Assembly: GCF_003987345.1 (NCBI RefSeq)
Contig: NZ_PIPP01000007.1
Coordinates: forward strand, 1 to 64,000
Length of the DNA: 64,000 nt
Source: Aliidiomarina shirensis
GTDB taxonomy: Bacteria > Pseudomonadota > Gammaproteobacteria > Enterobacterales > Alteromonadaceae
Direction of reading: 5' to 3'
In this document: positions 19,628 to 28,090 of the stretch, piece by piece
Position numbering within the stretch: the stretch's first letter is position 1
Layout: each line of letters starts with the position of its first letter
The notes under the pieces: model-generated
Database searches by the model: none
What the model was told of the DNA's origin: nothing
What the model saw: the letters and a program-made list of their open reading frames with translations, nothing else
Position numbers and translations under genes: made by a program

Positions 19628-20077
19628 ATGCACAAACAAGCAACGGAACAATTACTGAAACGAGCAGAAATAATGTGTCAACGCAGAGGTGTGCGGATGA
19701 CCCCCACCCGGCGCGAAGTATTCGCAATATTAACTGAGCAAGAAGGTGCAGTTGGCGCATACGATTTGCTGGATTTATTAAAAGCCGAAGTACCTAATGC
19801 GAAGCCCCCCACAATCTACCGGGCACTCGAGTTTTTGCAAAGCCAAGGTTTCGTGCACAAGGTTTCTTCGTCGAACAGTTATGTTTTATGTTCTCACTTT
19901 GAAAAACAGCATCCCGTGCAAATGCTAATCTGCACTCATTGTGGCAACGTGCAGGAAATTCATTCTTCCGGTGTGCATCAGGCCTTCGTTGAGCAAGCCG
20001 AAAAACAAGGATTTACCGTGCAGCAGCAAACTGTTGAGGCACTTGGTGTTTGCAGCAATTGCCAGCACAGCCAATAA
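19628..20077 (+). CDS. zur: Zinc uptake regulator (Fur family)
   Basis: A 149-residue Fur-family repressor with an N-terminal winged helix (GVRMTPTRREVFAILTEQ, about 20-37, and PPTIYRALEFLQSQGFVHKV) and a C-terminal metal-binding and dimer domain with structural zinc cysteines CTHCG and CSNCQ. Its place next to dusA, as in E. coli, and the cysteine pattern favour Zur over Fur. Zur represses zinc import and zinc-free ribosomal paralogues when zinc is plentiful. The gene is alone and ends at a strong terminator shared with alr. Confidence 0.92.
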   Translation: MHKQATEQLLKRAEIMCQRRGVRMTPTRREVFAILTEQEGAVGAYDLLDLLKAEVPNAKPPTIYRALEFLQSQGFVHKVSSSNSYVLCSHFEKQHPVQMLICTHCGNVQEIHSSGVHQAFVEQAEKQGFTVQQQTVEALGVCSNCQHSQ

Positions 20078-20094
20078 TCTAAATACCATACAAG

Positions 20095-20127
20095 AAAGCT
20101 CCGGATAGGTAATTTATCCGGAGCTTT
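20095..20127. terminator. Bidirectional terminator between zur and alr
   Basis: A perfect 13-bp inverted repeat (AAAGCTCCGGATA / TATCCGGAGCTTT) with a 7-nt loop lies between the convergent genes. Stem-flanking T residues occur in both directions. Confidence 0.85.
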
Positions 20128-20149
20128 TCGCATTAATCGAGCGTAAAAA

Positions 20150-21244
20150 CTAATCTAGATAATCAAGCTGTACCCTACGGGCAACATTACACAATAATTC
20201 ATAGGGAATAGTGCCTACCGCTTCCGCTACTTTTTCAACGGGCAGATCCCGGCCCCAAAGTTGGGCGGTATCTCCTAAAGCAACGCGCAAATCTGCACCT
20301 AAATCAACTGTAATCATATCCATAGCAACGCGCCCAACCATCGGGTAGCAGCGGCCGCCAATCCACACTGGTGTGCCTTCAGGTGCATGCCGTGGGTAAC
20401 CATCACCGTACCCAATGGCCACAATACCAATATGAGTATCTGTTGCAGGTGCCCAAGCAGCGCCATATCCTACAGGCTCACCCGCTTTTATTTTACGCAC
20501 CGATATCACGCTAGCCTGTAAGTTCATTACGGCTTCTAATCCGTAATCGCGGCCAATAGTTTCGCTAAATGGGCTTACCCCATATAGCGCTAAACCGGGA
20601 CGTACCCAATCATATTCTTTTCCAATTCCAGCGAACAATGCGGCACTATTCGCCATCGAAGTTACTGAACCTTGATAGGGGCTTATCGCCTCAGAAAATC
20701 TAGTTAATTGCTTGCGGTTTTGCTCATGATCAGGTTCATCAGCACAGGCCAAATGGCTCATTAAAACAGGCGCGCCATTTACATGAGGTATATCGAGTAG
20801 CCTCTGATAGCAAGTGCTTACTTGCGAGGGTTCAATGCCCAATCTGTGCATACCTGTATCGATCTTTAACCACACACGCATGGCATCTGAAACGTGCTCA
20901 GCAGCAGCGAGCTGTTCCAATTGATGCATGTTATGAATTACCGGTTGAATACTACTAGCTGCCAATACGGGAATTTGTTCAGCCGCAAAAAAACCTTCCA
21001 ACAAAACAATCGGCCGAGTAATACCCGCATTTCGAAGTTGCAGCGCCTCATCTACACGCGCTACACCAATAGCATCTATATCGGCTAGTGCTTGCGCTAT
21101 ACGGGTAAGGCCATGGCCATAAGCATTCGCCTTTAGTATTCCAAGAATGCGGCGCTCACCAGCAAGTTTACGGATAACATGCGTATTATGCTGCAGCGCT
21201 TGCAAATTGATAGCGGCCCACGCCGGGCGCATTGCATCAGCCAT
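20150..21244 (-). CDS. alr: Alanine racemase
   Basis: A 364-residue PLP enzyme interconverting L- and D-alanine for peptidoglycan. The PLP lysine is in ILKANAYGHGL (about residue 37) and the catalytic tyrosine in VGYGAAWAP (about 260). It lies 32 nt downstream of dnaB, the E. coli order, so the two are probably one transcript. Confidence 0.97.
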   Translation of the reverse strand: MADAMRPAWAAINLQALQHNTHVIRKLAGERRILGILKANAYGHGLTRIAQALADIDAIGVARVDEALQLRNAGITRPIVLLEGFFAAEQIPVLAASSIQPVIHNMHQLEQLAAAEHVSDAMRVWLKIDTGMHRLGIEPSQVSTCYQRLLDIPHVNGAPVLMSHLACADEPDHEQNRKQLTRFSEAISPYQGSVTSMANSAALFAGIGKEYDWVRPGLALYGVSPFSETIGRDYGLEAVMNLQASVISVRKIKAGEPVGYGAAWAPATDTHIGIVAIGYGDGYPRHAPEGTPVWIGGRCYPMVGRVAMDMITVDLGADLRVALGDTAQLWGRDLPVEKVAEAVGTIPYELLCNVARRVQLDYLD

Positions 21245-21276
21245 TTACGCACTTCCGGAGATGCTGAAACAGCGCA

Positions 21277-22674
21277 TTAATAATCATCATCTAACTGCTC
21301 GCCACTGTAATTATCAAAACGTGAATACTGGCCGTGGAACATAAGTTTCAAACGGCCAATGGGCCCGTTTCGCTGCTTACCAATAATGATTTCGCCCAAG
21401 CCTTGGTCGTTCGAATCTGGGTGATAAACCTCGTCGCGGTAAATAAACATAATCAAATCGGCATCTTGCTCAATGGAGCCGGATTCACGTAGATCTGAGT
21501 TCACCGGGCGCTTATCCGAGCGTTGTTCAAGTGATCGATTCAATTGCGAAAGCGCAACCACAGGGCATTTCAATTCTTTTGCAAGCGCTTTTAATGAACG
21601 CGAAATTTCTGCAATTTCTAATGTTCTATTTTCCGATAGCCCGGGTACTGTCATCAATTGCAAATAATCGACCATGATCATACTAATACCGCCGTGCTCT
21701 CGGGCGATGCGTCGAGCACGAGATCGAACCTCTGTCGGCGTAAGGCCTGAGCTATCATCAACAAACAATTTCGCCCGCTCTTTCAGCACAATCATCGTCG
21801 AGGTAATGCGATCCCAATCTTTATCATCAAGCTGGCCGGTTCTTACTTTCGTTTGATCGACACGGCTCAATGAGGCGAGCATCCGCATCATAATTTGTTC
21901 GGCCGGCATCTCGAGGCTAAATACCACAACCGGCTTCTCTTCATGCATCATCGCATGCTCAACCAAGTTCATGGCAAACGTCGTTTTACCCATCGAGGGG
22001 CGCGCAGCTACGATAATTAAATCGGAAGGCTGCAAGCCTGCAGTTTTCTTGTCCAGATCATGAAACCCCGTAGAAACGCCAGTAACACCGCTGAAGTTCG
22101 CTTGTTTACTTAAATACTCAATGCGATCTAGGGTTTTATCCAAGATGCCAATTAAACCTTGGGGCCCCTCATCGCTGCTGCTGCGTTTTTCAGCAATTTG
22201 GAATACGTGTTGTTCAGCGAAATCTAATAGTTCACGGCTATCGCGCCCTTGCGGATCAAACCCGGCTTCAGCAATTTGATTCGCAACACCAATCATTTCG
22301 CGAACTAAAGCGCGTTCGCGCACGATATCAGCGTACGCCAATATGTTTGCCGAGCTAGGTGTGTTTTTTTGAATCTCGAGAAGGTAAGCAGCTCCCCCCG
22401 CACGTTCTAGCTCATTATTCTGCTCTAAACGCTCGGAAAGTGTTACAAAATCAACCGGCTTCCCTTCTTCACTTAAGCGCGCCATGGCGCCAAAAATGAA
22501 GCGATGTGAAAGCAAATAGAAATCGTCTTGAATGACTCGCTCGGAAACATTGTCCCATGCCTCATTATCCAGCATTAGGCCGCCAAGAACCGATTGCTCC
22601 GCTTCAATAGAATGCGGAGGTGTTTTTAGCGCGTCGAGCTTTGCATCAGATGATTTTTTATTATTAGTTGCCAC
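21277..22674 (-). CDS. dnaB: Replicative DNA helicase DnaB
   Basis: A 465-residue hexameric 5'-3' helicase of the replication fork. The N-terminal primase-interacting domain (PPHSIEAEQSVLGGLM, about 19-34) is followed by the RecA-like domain with Walker A ARPSMGKTTFAMN (about 220), Walker B (ISMIMVDYLQLM) and the arginine finger region. No intein. It is preceded by the rplI terminator. Confidence 0.98.
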   Translation of the reverse strand: MATNNKKSSDAKLDALKTPPHSIEAEQSVLGGLMLDNEAWDNVSERVIQDDFYLLSHRFIFGAMARLSEEGKPVDFVTLSERLEQNNELERAGGAAYLLEIQKNTPSSANILAYADIVRERALVREMIGVANQIAEAGFDPQGRDSRELLDFAEQHVFQIAEKRSSSDEGPQGLIGILDKTLDRIEYLSKQANFSGVTGVSTGFHDLDKKTAGLQPSDLIIVAARPSMGKTTFAMNLVEHAMMHEEKPVVVFSLEMPAEQIMMRMLASLSRVDQTKVRTGQLDDKDWDRITSTMIVLKERAKLFVDDSSGLTPTEVRSRARRIAREHGGISMIMVDYLQLMTVPGLSENRTLEIAEISRSLKALAKELKCPVVALSQLNRSLEQRSDKRPVNSDLRESGSIEQDADLIMFIYRDEVYHPDSNDQGLGEIIIGKQRNGPIGRLKLMFHGQYSRFDNYSGEQLDDDY

Positions 22675-22732
22675 AGTATTCCATCAGCACGATTGGTGGT
22701 AAGAATCTTTGATGATACACAGACCATAAAAA

Positions 22733-22759
22733 AAAAGCAGCACCTAAGGTGCTGCTTTT
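22733..22759 (-). terminator. Terminator of the rpsF-priB-rpsR-rplI operon
   Basis: A 12-bp inverted repeat (AAAAGCAGCACC / GGTGCTGCTTTT) with a TAA/TTA loop lies 22 nt past rplI. On the minus strand it is followed by further T residues. Confidence 0.9.
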
Positions 22760-22781
22760 CATTTAAAGAGATTGTAATCCC

Positions 22782-23234
22782 TTACTCGCCAGCTTCTACC
22801 TTTAAGGTAATTGCTGCAAGTACGTCTGCATGTAACTGCAGTTCGATTTCAAATTCGCCAACTTCACGAATAGTGCCATGTGGCATTAAAATCTCGCTCT
22901 TTTGAACAGCAGCGCCAGCAGCAGTAACTGCATCAGCGATATCGCGAGTACCAATTGAACCAAACAATTTACCTTCATCACCTGCTTTAGAGGTAATAAC
23001 GATAGCGTCTAGTGCATTGATAGCTTCTGCACGTTCTTCAGCAGCTTTCAGATCTGAAGCTAGTTTAGCTTCTAATTCTGCACGGCGCTGTTCGAACATT
23101 TCGATATTTACTTTGTTCGCTGGAACGGCTTTGCCTTTAGGGAACAAGAAGTTCCGAGCGTAGCCAGATTTCACGTTTACCTGGTCACCCAGGCTGCCCA
23201 AATTTGCAACTTTATCTAGTAAGATAACATTCAT
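22782..23234 (-). CDS. rplI: 50S ribosomal protein L9
   Basis: A 150-residue L9 (E. coli 149): N-terminal domain with [24 protein letters not shown] (about 13-36), a long connecting helix (residues 40-75), and a C-terminal domain. L9 extends from the L1 stalk base and limits frameshifting. It is the last gene of its operon, 14 nt after rpsR. Confidence 0.98.
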   Translation of the reverse strand: MNVILLDKVANLGSLGDQVNVKSGYARNFLFPKGKAVPANKVNIEMFEQRRAELEAKLASDLKAAEERAEAINALDAIVITSKAGDEGKLFGSIGTRDIADAVTAAGAAVQKSEILMPHGTIREVGEFEIELQLHADVLAAITLKVEAGE

Positions 23235-23248
23235 CGTTCAAGTCTCCT

Positions 23249-23488
<240 letters not shown>

Positions 23489-23818
23489 TTAAACCTGTTT
23501 TATGTTCTGAGCGTGAAGTACTAAGCGTGGAATTCCATTTGCGTTTTCATGACGCTGAATAAAACCCGATACTTCAATTTCACTACCCAGAGAAAGTTTC
23601 GTTGACCAAGATTCTGCCCAATCACCGCTAACCACTACCTGAATTCTTACATAACACTGTCGTGTTAAATCTGCTTCTTGCTGCAAAGAACGATGTTCTA
23701 ATGCGAGAAGGAGATGAGGAACTCCGGCTGGGCTGCGTTTCATTCGAGGCGGCTTTACAATGCTACCGCGAATAATTAACTGGTTAATGGCAGAGCCTTG
23801 AGCTGTTGTAGCCGACAT
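23489..23818 (-). CDS. priB: Primosomal replication protein N (PriB)
   Basis: A 109-residue OB-fold protein that helps PriA reload DnaB at stalled forks. The start [18 protein letters not shown] overlaps the rpsF stop by one base (TGATG). PriB evolved from an SSB-like gene and lies between rpsF and rpsR across gammaproteobacteria and betaproteobacteria; dnaB, its downstream target, follows 0.8 kb later in the same direction. Confidence 0.92.
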   Translation of the reverse strand: MSATTAQGSAINQLIIRGSIVKPPRMKRSPAGVPHLLLALEHRSLQQEADLTRQCYVRIQVVVSGDWAESWSTKLSLGSEIEVSGFIQRHENANGIPRLVLHAQNIKQV

Positions 23819-24189
23819 CACTCAGCAGATTCGGTCTCTTCAGCTCGCGATTCACGACGTTCTTCACGCTCTTTTGGCTTGCCAAAAGGTGAAGGTTCGT
23901 TGATCGCTTCGTCTTTACGCATAACCAGGCTGCGTAGAACCGCATCGTTGTAGCGGAAAGTAGTTTCTAACTCGTCAATCACTTCTGACGTAGCTTCAAC
24001 GTTCAAAAGAACGTAGTGAGCTTTGTGCAGCTTGTTGATTGGATAAGCTAGTTGGCGACGGCCCCAATCTTCTACACGGTGGATAGAACCGCCGTTAGAA
24101 GTAATAGTTTCGCTGTAACGCTCAACCATACCTGGAACCTGTTCACTCTGGTCCGGATGAACCATAAATACGATTTCATAATGACGCAT
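23818..24189 (-). CDS. rpsF: 30S ribosomal protein S6
   Basis: A 123-residue S6 with the ferredoxin-like core ([18 protein letters not shown] at the start, [24 protein letters not shown] in the middle) and a charged C-terminal tail ending in acidic residues, the region to which RimK adds glutamates in E. coli. It is first in its operon and has its own promoter 110 nt upstream. Confidence 0.98.
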   Translation of the reverse strand: MRHYEIVFMVHPDQSEQVPGMVERYSETITSNGGSIHRVEDWGRRQLAYPINKLHKAHYVLLNVEATSEVIDELETTFRYNDAVLRSLVMRKDEAINEPSPFGKPKEREERRESRAEETESAE

Positions 24190-24195
24190 AATTGC

Positions 24196-24243
24196 TCCTT
24201 ATGGATTAAAGCCTAAGTTCAGCTCAGCCCGGCTGACATGTAA
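24196..24243 (-). promoter_or_regulatory. Possible S6-S18 leader hairpin of rpsF
   Basis: On the minus strand the rpsF 5' UTR contains TCAGCCGGGCTGA, able to form a short stem with an exposed CGG. S6-S18 regulatory motifs described in many bacteria present a CCG element in a hairpin bulge. The match is suggestive only; I could not fold or align it. Confidence 0.3.
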
Positions 24244-24298
24244 GCAAGGAACTTGAAATTAACTTTAAATAGTTAGTTGGGCTGATTCAAGCCGGCGA

Positions 24299-24327
24299 AT
24301 TGTACGCGAACTAACCAGCGATAACAA
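24299..24327 (-). promoter_or_regulatory. rpsF operon promoter
   Basis: On the minus strand TTGTTA (24322-24327) and TACAAT (24299-24304) are 17 nt apart, followed by TCGCCGGC. The -35 box lies within the 3' end of the preceding small membrane protein gene, so the ribosomal operon is started independently of rnr-rlmB. Confidence 0.75.
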
Positions 24328-24721
24328 GCTCTGAAAATGCATTATTCACGAGGGAAAACATTTTTGCGGAGAGGCTTAAGGCAACTTCAGCAGGGCCTTC
24401 TACAACAATAGGCTGGCCATTCACATCGGCCACAATTCTTATCGCATCATCACCAACACGCTCAATGGTGATCGCTACATTGGCTACCGGGGTACCTGTT
24501 TGTGCTGTTGCCAAACGATACTCATGGTGCGTCTGCATGCGATACAAAATATCATCCGCTACCCGTTTCTGCATACGATCATTCTCGGTGTATTCTATTT
24601 CCAGCCCAATAGGCGGCCGGAATTGGCTCACCGATGAATCCGATGAACCGAACCAAGACATAATGGCAAAAAGCACTACCGCTAAACCAATCAATAACAG
24701 CGGTAATATTTTCTTCATCAT
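24311..24721 (-). CDS. Small single-pass membrane protein of unknown function
   Basis: A 136-residue protein I do not recognise. Residues 4-23 (KILPLLLIGLAVVLFAIMSW) form one hydrophobic N-terminal segment without a lipobox cysteine, so a membrane anchor is likelier than a lipoprotein. The remaining 110 residues are mixed polar and would lie in the periplasm. The start ATGA overlaps the rlmB stop by four bases, indicating coupled expression with rlmB and rnr. Its 3' end contains the rpsF promoter. The position between rlmB and rpsF is unusual relative to E. coli. Confidence 0.8.
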   Translation of the reverse strand: MMKKILPLLLIGLAVVLFAIMSWFGSSDSSVSQFRPPIGLEIEYTENDRMQKRVADDILYRMQTHHEYRLATAQTGTPVANVAITIERVGDDAIRIVADVNGQPIVVEGPAEVALSLSAKMFSLVNNAFSELVIAG

Positions 24722-25467
24722 TTACCGGCGCTCCGTTGCCGTACTACTTCAAATAAACATACACCCGCAGCTACCGAAACATTCAAACTACTTACGGTAC
24801 CCGCCAAAGGAATTGAAATCAGATCATCACAAAGCTCACGCGTGAGCCGGCGCATACCGGCGCCTTCTGCGCCCATAACCAGTGCTACCGGGCCAACAAA
24901 TTTGTTTTCGTATAACGTAGCATCGGCTTCACCAGCAGTGCCGGTAACCCAAACACCTTCATCTTTTAGAATGCGAATAGCACGCGCTAAATTCGTAGCG
25001 GTAACTAAAGGCACAATTTCAGCAGCCCCACTGGCTACTTTGCGCACGGTTGCATTCAAACCAGCCGCTTTATCCTTCGGCACAATCACTGCGGTAACGG
25101 CTGCTGCATCGGCGGTACGCAAACACGCCCCTAAATTATGCGGATCCGTTACTTGATCAAGAACCAGAAACAACGCCTTTTGCCCTGCATTTTGCGCAAG
25201 CTCCGGCAAATCGTTTTCTTGATATACTCGACCTGGCGTTACGATAAGCAACACACCTTGATGATTGCCTTCTTGTACACGATCATCCAACGTTTTACGT
25301 TGGCAAAACTGCGGGCGGACACCGGTAATACGAGCGGCTTTCACAATCTCTTGAATTGCAGGATCATCTCTATCTTTTTGTACAAATAATTCTAATGCTC
25401 GCTCGGGAGCATGCTGCAACAACGCGCTAACCGAATGAATGCCAAATACTGTTTCACTTTTACTCAT
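24718..25467 (-). CDS. rlmB: 23S rRNA (guanosine-2251-2'-O)-methyltransferase
   Basis: A 249-residue SPOUT methyltransferase. An N-terminal substrate-binding domain (FGIHSVSALLQ start) is followed by the knotted domain with LDQVTDPHNLGACLRTADAA (about 106-125), VMGAEGAGMRRLT and IPLAGTVSSLNVSVAAGV. It methylates Gm2251 in the P loop of 23S rRNA. The ATG overlaps the rnr stop by four bases. Confidence 0.97.
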   Translation of the reverse strand: MSKSETVFGIHSVSALLQHAPERALELFVQKDRDDPAIQEIVKAARITGVRPQFCQRKTLDDRVQEGNHQGVLLIVTPGRVYQENDLPELAQNAGQKALFLVLDQVTDPHNLGACLRTADAAAVTAVIVPKDKAAGLNATVRKVASGAAEIVPLVTATNLARAIRILKDEGVWVTGTAGEADATLYENKFVGPVALVMGAEGAGMRRLTRELCDDLISIPLAGTVSSLNVSVAAGVCLFEVVRQRSAGK

Positions 25468-27842
25468 CGCGAACGTTTTTTCCTAGTCGAAGGTTTTTTA
25501 CCACTTTTAGCAGCGGCTGGGGCCCCTGCTTTTGCTTTACCGCCTGATTTCCCAGAAGGCTTTCTATCAGCCGAATTTTTGCTCTTGCCTCTGCCCTTGC
25601 CTTTACTCGGCCCACGCTTATCAGAGTGTTTTTGCTTAACTCTGCGCTTCGGAGCTAAGGCATCAGAGGTTTGCTCCACATGCAACAATTCAAAATCAAT
25701 CTTGCGCTCGTCCAGATTAACAGCCGCTACTTTAACACGAGCCTTATCACCAAGCCGGTATACACTGCCGCTTGATTCGCCAATTAATAAATGGCGCTCG
25801 GCATCGAAGTGATAGTATTCACTCTTCAGGTTCGATATATGCACTAAGCCATCAATCATGTAATCGGTTAACCGCACGAACAAACCAAAGTTCGTAACCG
25901 CTGAAATTACGCCTTCAAATTCATCACCAACATGATCTTGCATGAACTCACACTTCAGCCACTCATCGACTTGGCGGGTGGCATCATCTGCACGGCGCTC
26001 TGTTTGCGAACAATGCGGGCCCAGTTCTGCAAGTTGTTTAGGCTCATAATGATGCGCCCCTTCCAAACCCGGCATTCCACGGTGTTGCTCAGCAAGAATA
26101 CGCTTAATTTCTCGGTGCAAAACCAAATCTGGGTAACGCCGAATTGGTGATGTGAAATGCGCATAAGCTTTCAACGCTAAACCAAAGTGCCCACGATTTT
26201 CTACCGTGTAAATGGCTTGCTGCAATGAACGCAGTAGCATGGTTTGAATCAACTCTTTATCAGGCCGATCCGCTACTTGCTTTAACACTTCACCAAAATC
26301 AGCCGGCGCCGGTTCATCACGAAGTGGCATGGTTAAGCCCATTTCGCCAAGCACCATGCGAAACGCCATTAAGCGATCTTCGTCGGGTAAATCGTGCACA
26401 CGGAACAGTGCCGCACCTTTATGTTTCTCAACAAAATTAGCCGCGGCCACATTGGCCATAATCATGCATTCTTCAATCAGCATGTGCGCTTGATTGCGGT
26501 GCACAGGCTCTATGCGCTCAATTTTGCGCTCTGCATTGAAAATGAAACGTGTTTCCACAGTATCAAAATCAATAGCACCTCGGCGTTCACGGCTACCGCG
26601 CAATACTTTATATAAGCCCTGCAAATTCTCGATGTGAGGAACAACCGCCTGATACTGACTACGGAGCTCTTTATCACCCTCGAGAATCGCTGCTACCTTG
26701 GTGTACGTTAGCCGCGCATGAGAATTCATCAATGCCGGGTAAAAGCTCGATTCTAATAGTTTGCCGCGTGGACCAATCACCATTTCAGCAACCATGCACA
26801 AGCGATCTACCTGCGGGTTCAATGAACACAAACCGTTTGATAACGCTTCAGGTAACATTGGAATGACATGATTTGGAAAGTATACCGAGTTACCACGGCT
26901 GAGCGCTTCCCGATCCAGCCCGTTACCAGGGCGTACGTAATGGCTTACATCAGCAATAGCTACCCATAAACGAAACCCTTTATCGTCGGGTTGGCAGAAT
27001 ACGGCATCATCGAAATCTCGCGCATCTTCACCATCAATGGTAACCAGCGGTAAGCGGCGAAGATCGACGCGCCCTTTTTTATCTTCCTCTGGCACTTCAG
27101 TTGGAATCGATTTCGATTCTTGTTCAACTGCAGCAGGCCATTCGTGTGGAATATTGTGTTCACGAATGGCTACTTCGATTTCCATCCCCGGCGCCATGTG
27201 GTCGCCGATAATTTCTACTATTTTTGCCAACGGCGATGAACGCCGGCTTGGCCGCGAAATAATTTCCGCTACCACAATTTGTCCATGCCGAGCACCATTC
27301 GTGTGCTCTGGCTGGATAATTAAATCTTGGCTTACGCGAGTATCATCTGGCACTACAAGAGCAATGCCATCTTCAAAAAAATAACGGCCCACAATTTGGC
27401 GGACTTCATCATTTAACGTTCTTACAATTCGGCCTTCTTTGCGCCCTTTGGCATCAGCAGCGCCCGCTTTCACTAACACCCGATCACCGTGCATAACGGT
27501 TTGCATTTGATGAAACGGTAAAAACAAATCGGGTCCGCCTTCATCTAAGCGCACGAACCCAAAACCATCGCGATGGCCAATTACTTCGCCTTTCTGCAAA
27601 TCCATACGTTCAGGCATGCCATAAGAATCATTGCGCGTGTACACCAGTTGGCCGTCGCGCTCCATAGCGCGTAATCGCCTCTTCACCCCAATATGCTGGC
27701 GCTCATCGGTTAACTTAAAATGGCTCAAGATATCTTGGTAAGCTACCGGCTTAAGCGCATTTTTTACCACTTCCAACATGTCTTCCCGCGAAGGGATTTC
27801 CACATCATGCTGCGGTTGTTCTGGGGTTGTCTTGTCATTCAT
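25464..27842 (-). CDS. rnr: Ribonuclease R
   Basis: A 792-residue 3'-5' exoribonuclease. In order: an N-terminal helix-turn-helix-like segment (about 20-75), cold-shock domains (about 85-240), the RNB catalytic domain with IDGEDARDFDDAVF (about 270-283), an S1 domain (GDEFEGVISAVTNFGLF, about 645-661) and a lysine-rich tail (GKGRGKSKNS onward). It degrades structured RNA and takes part in trans-translation quality control. It starts the rnr-rlmB unit. Confidence 0.97.
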   Translation of the reverse strand: MNDKTTPEQPQHDVEIPSREDMLEVVKNALKPVAYQDILSHFKLTDERQHIGVKRRLRAMERDGQLVYTRNDSYGMPERMDLQKGEVIGHRDGFGFVRLDEGGPDLFLPFHQMQTVMHGDRVLVKAGAADAKGRKEGRIVRTLNDEVRQIVGRYFFEDGIALVVPDDTRVSQDLIIQPEHTNGARHGQIVVAEIISRPSRRSSPLAKIVEIIGDHMAPGMEIEVAIREHNIPHEWPAAVEQESKSIPTEVPEEDKKGRVDLRRLPLVTIDGEDARDFDDAVFCQPDDKGFRLWVAIADVSHYVRPGNGLDREALSRGNSVYFPNHVIPMLPEALSNGLCSLNPQVDRLCMVAEMVIGPRGKLLESSFYPALMNSHARLTYTKVAAILEGDKELRSQYQAVVPHIENLQGLYKVLRGSRERRGAIDFDTVETRFIFNAERKIERIEPVHRNQAHMLIEECMIMANVAAANFVEKHKGAALFRVHDLPDEDRLMAFRMVLGEMGLTMPLRDEPAPADFGEVLKQVADRPDKELIQTMLLRSLQQAIYTVENRGHFGLALKAYAHFTSPIRRYPDLVLHREIKRILAEQHRGMPGLEGAHHYEPKQLAELGPHCSQTERRADDATRQVDEWLKCEFMQDHVGDEFEGVISAVTNFGLFVRLTDYMIDGLVHISNLKSEYYHFDAERHLLIGESSGSVYRLGDKARVKVAAVNLDERKIDFELLHVEQTSDALAPKRRVKQKHSDKRGPSKGKGRGKSKNSADRKPSGKSGGKAKAGAPAAAKSGKKPSTRKKRSR

Positions 27843-27900
27843 ATCGATAATAACTTTTTCTCTTGTTTTGCTGGCTTTAAAGCCGTTTGTGTATTGGTCT

Positions 27901-27930
27901 AGTATATCACTGTGTTGACGTTTTAGATAA
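27901..27930 (-). promoter_or_regulatory. Candidate rnr promoter
   Basis: On the minus strand a -10 box TATACT (27901-27906) lies 18 nt from TTATCT (27925-27930). It is 58 nt before the rnr ATG. The -35 box is weak. Confidence 0.4.
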
Positions 27931-27960
27931 TGACTATGTTTGTTGCAGTTTATTCATTAT

Positions 27961-27996
27961 TCCTAGCCATAACCACTACATAAAAACGTGCTAGGA
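27961..27996. repeat. Inverted repeat between rnr and the DUF885 gene
   Basis: TCCTAGC (27961-27967) and GCTAGGA (27990-27996) are perfect 7-bp arms separated by 22 bp. It could be a hairpin in the DUF885 leader or a split operator for either divergent gene. Confidence 0.35.
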
Positions 27997-28090
27997 TATT
28001 ATTTACTACATCACGAAAGCTTTTGTGCGCCGTTTTGGCAACGTAGTTTCGCCCCGGCATGTTTCAATTGAATGATAGAGGTTACCTCAA

